A stretch of DNA of 64,000 nt from an uncultured Rhodospirillales bacterium (GTDB lineage Bacteria > Pseudomonadota > Alphaproteobacteria > Acetobacterales > Acetobacteraceae). The stretch spans positions 1 through 64,000 of the forward strand of contig CAILMF010000029.1 of NCBI GenBank assembly GCA_903835235.1. Direction: 5' to 3'. A model generated the notes under the pieces. That model did not search any database and was not told the origin of the DNA. It saw only the letters and a program-made list of their open reading frames with translations. Of this stretch, positions 60,200 to 64,000 are shown piece by piece. The number at the start of each line of letters is the position of its first letter. Within the stretch, counting starts at the first letter, position 1. The translations under genes and the position numbers were made by a program.

Positions 60200-61294
60200 G
60201 TGACCCTGGCCATAACCACCGAGCCGCCCGGCCTGCGCCTGGCCTTCACCGGACGGCTCGATGCTGCGGCTGCGGCCGCGGACTGGGCCGAGGCGACGCG
60301 GCGCGCGCGGTCCGGCCAGGCGCTGCACCTGGACCTGACCGGGCTGGAAACGCTGGACATGACCGGCGCGGTGCTGCTGCTGCGGCTGGAGAACCTGGCT
60401 GGGCGGGCGCAATGGACGGTGCCGCCCGGGCCGATGCAGGCGCTGCTGGACCGCACCCGCCAGGCGCTTTCCGGCCCGCGCCCGCCGGCCGGCCCGCCGC
60501 CGCTGCCCTGGCTGGCCTGGTTCGGGCAACTGGCGTGGAATGCCGGCGGTGCCGCGCTGGATCGGCTGGCCTTCCTGGGGGAGGCCGCGGTTTCCGCCCT
60601 GGCCCTGCTGCGGCATCCACGCCGGCTGCGCCTGGCCGAGGTGCTGCGCCACCTGGACGAAGCGGGGCTGCGCGCCTTTCCGCTCTGCGTGCTGCTGGGG
60701 CTGCTGCTGGGCATGATCCTGGCGTTCCAGTCCTCGGTGCCGATGCGGCGCTTCGGCGCCGAGAGCTTCATCCCCAACCTGGTCGGCATCTCCCTGCTGC
60801 GCGAACTGGGGCCGCTGATGGCGGCCGTGATTTTGGCCGGGCGCACCGGCAGCGCCTTCGCCGCCGAGATCGGCACCATGACGGTGAACGAGGAGGTGGA
60901 TGCGCTGCGCGTCATGGGCATCGACCCCATGGCCTGGCTGGTACTGCCCCGGGTGCTGGCGGCGCTGGCGGTCATGCCGGTGCTGGCGCTGCTGATGGAC
61001 CTGGCGGGGCTGATCGGCATGGGCGTGGTGATGGGCTCGCTGGGCTATCCGCCGGCCAGCGTGATCGCCGCGCTGGAACGCGCGCTGGTGGCCAAGGACC
61101 TGATCGGCGGCCTGTTCAAGGCCACGGTGTTCGGGCTGGCCATCGGGCTGATCGGCTGCCGGGCCGGGCTTGCGGCCGGGCGCGGGCCGCGGGCGGTGGG
61201 CGATGCGGCGACCTCCGCCGTGGTGGGCGGCATTGTCGCGATGGTGCTGCTGGACGGGATCTTCGCCACGCTGTTCTACCGGCTGGGCCTTTAG
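60200..61294 (+). CDS. mlaE: MlaE-type lipid ABC transporter permease with STAS domain
   Basis: A 364-residue inner-membrane permease of an Mla-type phospholipid transport system that keeps outer-membrane asymmetry. Residues 1-90 form a STAS domain (LHLDLTGLETLDMTGAVLLL), fused here rather than a separate MlaB. The permease part has FPLCVLLGLLLGMILAFQSS, GISLLRELGPLMAAVILAGR, AAEIGTMTVNEEVDALRVMG and PASVIAALERALVAKDLIGG, the MlaE signatures. It starts with GTG 60200. mlaF begins one base after the stop. Confidence 0.93.
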   Translation: MTLAITTEPPGLRLAFTGRLDAAAAAADWAEATRRARSGQALHLDLTGLETLDMTGAVLLLRLENLAGRAQWTVPPGPMQALLDRTRQALSGPRPPAGPPPLPWLAWFGQLAWNAGGAALDRLAFLGEAAVSALALLRHPRRLRLAEVLRHLDEAGLRAFPLCVLLGLLLGMILAFQSSVPMRRFGAESFIPNLVGISLLRELGPLMAAVILAGRTGSAFAAEIGTMTVNEEVDALRVMGIDPMAWLVLPRVLAALAVMPVLALLMDLAGLIGMGVVMGSLGYPPASVIAALERALVAKDLIGGLFKATVFGLAIGLIGCRAGLAAGRGPRAVGDAATSAVVGGIVAMVLLDGIFATLFYRLGL

Positions 61295-61295
61295 C

Positions 61296-62048
61296 ATGGC
61301 CGAGCCGGTGGTGCAGGTGCGCGGGCTGAAGGCCGCCTTCGGCGACCGCACCGTGTTCGAGAACGTGACCTTCGACGTCAAGCCGGGCGAGGTCTTCGTG
61401 ATCCTCGGCGGCTCCGGCTGCGGCAAGTCCACGCTGCTGAAGCACCTGATCGGGCTGTACGAGCCCGCCGCCGGCCAGGCGCTGGTGCTGGGCCAGGACA
61501 TCCATGCGCTGCAGGGCGATGCCCGCCAGGCGCTGCTGCGGCGGATCGGCGTGATGTGGCAGTCCGGCGCGCTGTTCGGCAGCCAGTCCCTGGCCGAGAA
61601 CGTCATGGTGCCGCTGGAGCAGCATACCGACCTGCCATTCGAGGCCCGGGCCCTGGTGGCGCGCGCCAAGCTGGGGCTGGTCGGGCTCAGCGACGCGGCG
61701 GCGCGGCTGCCGGCCGAGATCAGCGGCGGCATGGCCAAGCGCGCCGGCATCGCCCGGGCCATGGCGCTGGACCCGCCGATCCTGTTCCTCGACGAACCCT
61801 CGGCCGGGCTGGACCCGATCACCTCGGCCGGGTTGGATGCGTTGATCGTGCAATTGGCGCGAGACCTCGGCACCACCTTCGTGGTGGTGACGCATGAATT
61901 GCAGAGCATCCTCGCCATCGGCGACCGGTGCATCATGTTGGACAAGGAAGCGAAGGGCATGATCGCCGAGGGCGACCCACGCGCGCTGCGCGACCACAGC
62001 GACAACCCGACCGTGCGCGCCTTCTTCCGCCGCGAGGTGATGGCATGA
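61296..62048 (+). CDS. mlaF: MlaF-type lipid ABC transporter ATPase
   Basis: A 250-residue cytoplasmic ATPase. Walker A GGSGCGKST (about residues 38-46), Q-loop in RRIGVMWQSGALFGSQSLAE, signature ISGGMAKRAGIARAMAL, Walker B ILFLDEPSAGLDPITSAGLD and the H-loop in VVVTHELQSIL are intact. It directly follows mlaE. It energises removal of phospholipids from, or delivery to, the outer membrane, and direction differs between systems. Confidence 0.96.
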   Translation: MAEPVVQVRGLKAAFGDRTVFENVTFDVKPGEVFVILGGSGCGKSTLLKHLIGLYEPAAGQALVLGQDIHALQGDARQALLRRIGVMWQSGALFGSQSLAENVMVPLEQHTDLPFEARALVARAKLGLVGLSDAAARLPAEISGGMAKRAGIARAMALDPPILFLDEPSAGLDPITSAGLDALIVQLARDLGTTFVVVTHELQSILAIGDRCIMLDKEAKGMIAEGDPRALRDHSDNPTVRAFFRREVMA

Positions 62049-62078
62049 GCGGCCGGCAGCCGCGGGGGCAGGGCTGAG

Positions 62079-63092
62079 ATGCCCGCGCAGCGCGCCCTCT
62101 ACCTTCGTGTCGGCCTGCTGATGGTGGCCGGCCTGGTGCTGGCCGGCGGCTTCCTGGTCTTCCTGGCCGGCAATAATTTCGGCAACCGGCCGGTGGTCTA
62201 TGAGACCTATATCCGCGAATCCGTGCAGGGCCTGGATATCGGCGCGCCGGTGAAGTACCGCGGCGTCTCGCTGGGCCGGGTGACCGAGATCGGGCTGGTT
62301 TCCGCCACCTACCGGGCGCCGCAGGGGGAACCCTTCGCCGGCGCCTTCCAGATGGTGCTGATCCGCTTCGACGTGACCATGGCCCGGGTGGGCGAATCCA
62401 CCCCTGACCTGGACCTGGCGGTGAGCCAGGGGTTCCGGGTGCGGCTGGCCAGCCAGGGGCTGACCGGGCTGGCCTATCTGGAACTGGACTTCCTGGCCGC
62501 CGAGCGCTTTCCGGTGCAGGCGCCGCCCTGGACGCCCCGCTACCCCGTTATCCCGGCCGCGCCTTCGACCGTGGCGCAGGTGCAGACCGCGGCGCAGATG
62601 CTGCTGCAACGGCTGGAGCAGGTGGACCTCGGGGGGTTGATCGACAACCTCTCGGGCCTGCTGAGCGACCTGCGCAAGGAAACCAATGACGGCGACTTCA
62701 GCGACGTGCTGAACCAGGCGGCGCAGCTGCTGCGGCGGCTGAACCAGGAAGGCGGGGCCGGCGACCTGCCGGGGGCGGTGGCGGATATCCGCGCGGTGGC
62801 GGCCGAAGCGCGGGCGCTGCTGGGCAGCCGGGAGATGCGCGGCACGCTGACCAGCGCCAGCCAGGCCATGGCCGAGGTACGCAATGCGGCGGCCCGGTTG
62901 CCGGCCAGCCTGGCGGCGCTGGAGACCACGCTGCGCAGCGCCCGCGGCGCCACCGGCGACCTGCAGGCCGACCTGGACCCGATATTGCGCGACCTGCGCA
63001 GCGCGGTGGCGAACCTGCGCGACACCACGGAATTGCTGCGCCGCTATCCTTCCCAGGCGATCTTCGGCGCGCCCCCGCCTTCCGGACGATAG
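62079..63092 (+). CDS. mlaD: MlaD-type MCE domain protein
   Basis: A 337-residue inner-membrane-anchored periplasmic protein. The anchor is YLRVGLLMVAGLVLAGGFLV. The MCE domain follows with VVYETYIRESVQGLDIGAPV, KYRGVSLGRVTEIGLVSATY and LASQGLTGLAYLELDFLAAE. The long C-terminal part is helical, with repeated L-D-D-L/N-G patterns (VDLGGLIDNLSGLLSDLRKE), as in MlaD/PqiB-like proteins that form a hexameric ring or barrel. It lies between mlaF and the lipoprotein gene. Confidence 0.93.
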   Translation: MPAQRALYLRVGLLMVAGLVLAGGFLVFLAGNNFGNRPVVYETYIRESVQGLDIGAPVKYRGVSLGRVTEIGLVSATYRAPQGEPFAGAFQMVLIRFDVTMARVGESTPDLDLAVSQGFRVRLASQGLTGLAYLELDFLAAERFPVQAPPWTPRYPVIPAAPSTVAQVQTAAQMLLQRLEQVDLGGLIDNLSGLLSDLRKETNDGDFSDVLNQAAQLLRRLNQEGGAGDLPGAVADIRAVAAEARALLGSREMRGTLTSASQAMAEVRNAAARLPASLAALETTLRSARGATGDLQADLDPILRDLRSAVANLRDTTELLRRYPSQAIFGAPPPSGR

Positions 63093-63095
63093 ACC

Positions 63096-63794
63096 ATGAA
63101 CCGCCGCCCCCTGCTTGCCTTGCCGCTGCTGCTGGCCGGCTGTTCCGTGCTGCCGGACCGGCCCTACCGGGAGGTGCGGCGCTTCGTGCTGGCGCCGGAG
63201 CGGCCGGAACCCCGGCCGCCGGCGCCCCCGCCAACGGCACCGGGGCGGCCGGCGCTGCTGCTGCGCGGCATGCGGGCGGCGCCGGGGCTGGACCAGCGCG
63301 GCTTGCGCAGCCTGGGGGCGGATGGCCAGGTGACGCAGGATTTCTGGGCCGAATGGGCGGCGCCGCCGGCCGAGCTGGTGGAGGAGGCGACGCGCCGCTG
63401 GCTGGCCGCGAGCGGGCAGTTTTCAGCCATCACCGCGCCGGGGTCGCGGCTGCGCGCCGGCCTGATGCTGGAAGGCGAGTTGCTGCGGTTGCAGGCCGAG
63501 CCGGCGGCACGGCGGGCCCGCGCCACGCTGGCGGGGTTGCTGCTGCTGGAGCCGGAGGGTGGCGGGGCCACGCGAATCCTGGCGCAGGTGCAGGCCGAGG
63601 GCGAGGCAGCGCTGCCGTCCGGCGAGGACCCGGCACTGGCCGCGGCGGCGATGGGCGCAGCGCTGGCGGCGGCGCTGGGCGTGCTGGAAGCGCGGATTGT
63701 CGCGGTGATGCCGCGCGGAGATGGCGCGGTGATGCCGCGCGGAGAGGGCGCGGCCATGCCGCGCGGAGCAGGTGCTGCTGGGGCGCGTCGTTAG
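63096..63794 (+). CDS. Mla/Pqi-type auxiliary lipoprotein
   Basis: A 232-residue lipoprotein of the ABC-type transport auxiliary family (PqiC-like), with a signal ending in the lipobox LLLAGCSVLPD (RPLLALPLLLAGCSVLPD). The body follows the family's pattern: FVLAPERPEP, LLLRGMRAAPGLDQRGL, FWAEWAAPPAELVEEATRRW and LRAGLMLEGELLRLQAEPAA. The C-terminal 25 residues are three MPRGxGA units from a 24-base tandem repeat (63708-63779). It is the last gene of the operon, three bases after mlaD. Confidence 0.87.
   Translation: MNRRPLLALPLLLAGCSVLPDRPYREVRRFVLAPERPEPRPPAPPPTAPGRPALLLRGMRAAPGLDQRGLRSLGADGQVTQDFWAEWAAPPAELVEEATRRWLAASGQFSAITAPGSRLRAGLMLEGELLRLQAEPAARRARATLAGLLLLEPEGGGATRILAQVQAEGEAALPSGEDPALAAAAMGAALAAALGVLEARIVAVMPRGDGAVMPRGEGAAMPRGAGAAGARR
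63708..63779. repeat. Three 24-base tandem repeats at the lipoprotein C terminus
   Basis: ATGCCGCGCGGAG recurs at 63708, 63732 and 63756. Encodes MPRGDGAV, MPRGEGAA and MPRGAGA. Period 24 keeps the frame. Confidence 0.92.
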
Positions 63795-63825
63795 GGCTTC
63801 GGCGCCTGTCGCGGCAGATCGGGCG

Positions 63826-64000
63826 TCAGCCCAGGCTGGCCTGGGTGGTGGCGCAGTTGGGCGTGGCGCTCAGGCCCTGCTTGGTCCAGGCGACGAAGCG
63901 GCGCCAGGCCCAGACGGTCGGACCATCCGACCAGCCGCGCAGGCTGGCGGCCCAGAGCAGCGCATTGTCCGACGTCCTCGGCGCCGCGGCGGCCGTGCGT
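63826..64000 (-). CDS. C-terminal fragment of an unidentified protein, cut by the window edge
   Basis: An open minus-strand frame enters from the right edge and ends at TGA 63828-63826, giving 57 visible residues. They end WAWRRFVAWTKQGLSATPNC then ATTQASLG. The segment is rich in tryptophan and arginine and then polar, unlike the shadows of neighbouring genes. No family is recognised. The start lies beyond the window. Confidence 0.55.
   Translation of the reverse strand, partial: RTAAAAPRTSDNALLWAASLRGWSDGPTVWAWRRFVAWTKQGLSATPNCATTQASLG

Noticed and set aside
63708-63779. Phase-variable repeat in the lipoprotein gene
   Set aside because: The 24-base period keeps the reading frame, so loss or gain would not switch expression.

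Overview
The window comes from a very G+C-rich alphaproteobacterium. The uncoupled F1 operon order atpHAGDC, an N-terminally extended HslV, a CtrA-like site near motAB, and above all five orphan tripartite-tricarboxylate (Bug/TctC) binding proteins point to Acetobacteraceae of the Roseomonas type. That placement is inferred from gene content and was not tested by any search. No rRNA, tRNA, CRISPR array or intact insertion sequence was seen.

Layout. 1-3110: minus-strand histidine operon hisB-DUF2628-hisH-GNAT-hisA, with genes overlapping by 1-4 bases. 3154-3722: a small ribbon-helix-helix gene coupled to a two-helix membrane protein. 3815-7182: hslVU, an AbrB/Doc toxin-antitoxin pair with a duplicated operator, and EcsC. 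7193-12689: feoAB and a heavy-metal RND pump. 12991-16888: azlCD, a YbfB-type MFS exporter and an OprB-like porin. 16967-22860: a six-gene minus-strand operon (class II aldolase, D-2-hydroxyacid dehydrogenase, Bug protein, ThDP enzyme, Bug protein, lipocalin-like protein), probably for uptake and breakdown of an unknown carboxylic acid. 22984-25919: rhomboid protease and motAB. 26079-31653: a GT39 glycosyltransferase and a peptide-type ABC importer without its ATPases. 31870-37231: NYN/LOTUS protein, Bug protein, rhodanese, DNA glycosylase, MAPEG protein and hemW, interspersed with hairpin-rich repeats. 37542-41584: TauE/SafE, TIGR02186, universal stress protein, TauD dioxygenase and Bug protein, a possible organosulfur set. 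41594-46663: ribA, an orphan OmpR-type regulator, a secreted caspase-like protein and an MFS transporter. 46917-51957: ATP synthase F1 genes. 52265-57177: ferritin-like protein, GH10 xylanase lipoprotein, DUF2252, Bug protein and CutA.

57178-58178 is a compositional island of roughly half G+C that holds a Panacea/SocA-type (DUF4065) gene coupled to a two-helix membrane protein. This is the best candidate in the window for a poorly described toxin-antitoxin or defence module. 58179-63794 returns to the host composition with an Ldh-family dehydrogenase, a TrmH-type RNA methyltransferase and a complete Mla-type lipid transport operon (STAS-MlaE, MlaF, MlaD, lipoprotein). A truncated minus-strand gene runs off the right edge.

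Two themes recur. Gene ends carry G-rich hairpin repeats, both dispersed and tandem. Several proteins contain in-frame minisatellites (GT39, TrmH, MotB, NYN, Mla lipoprotein).
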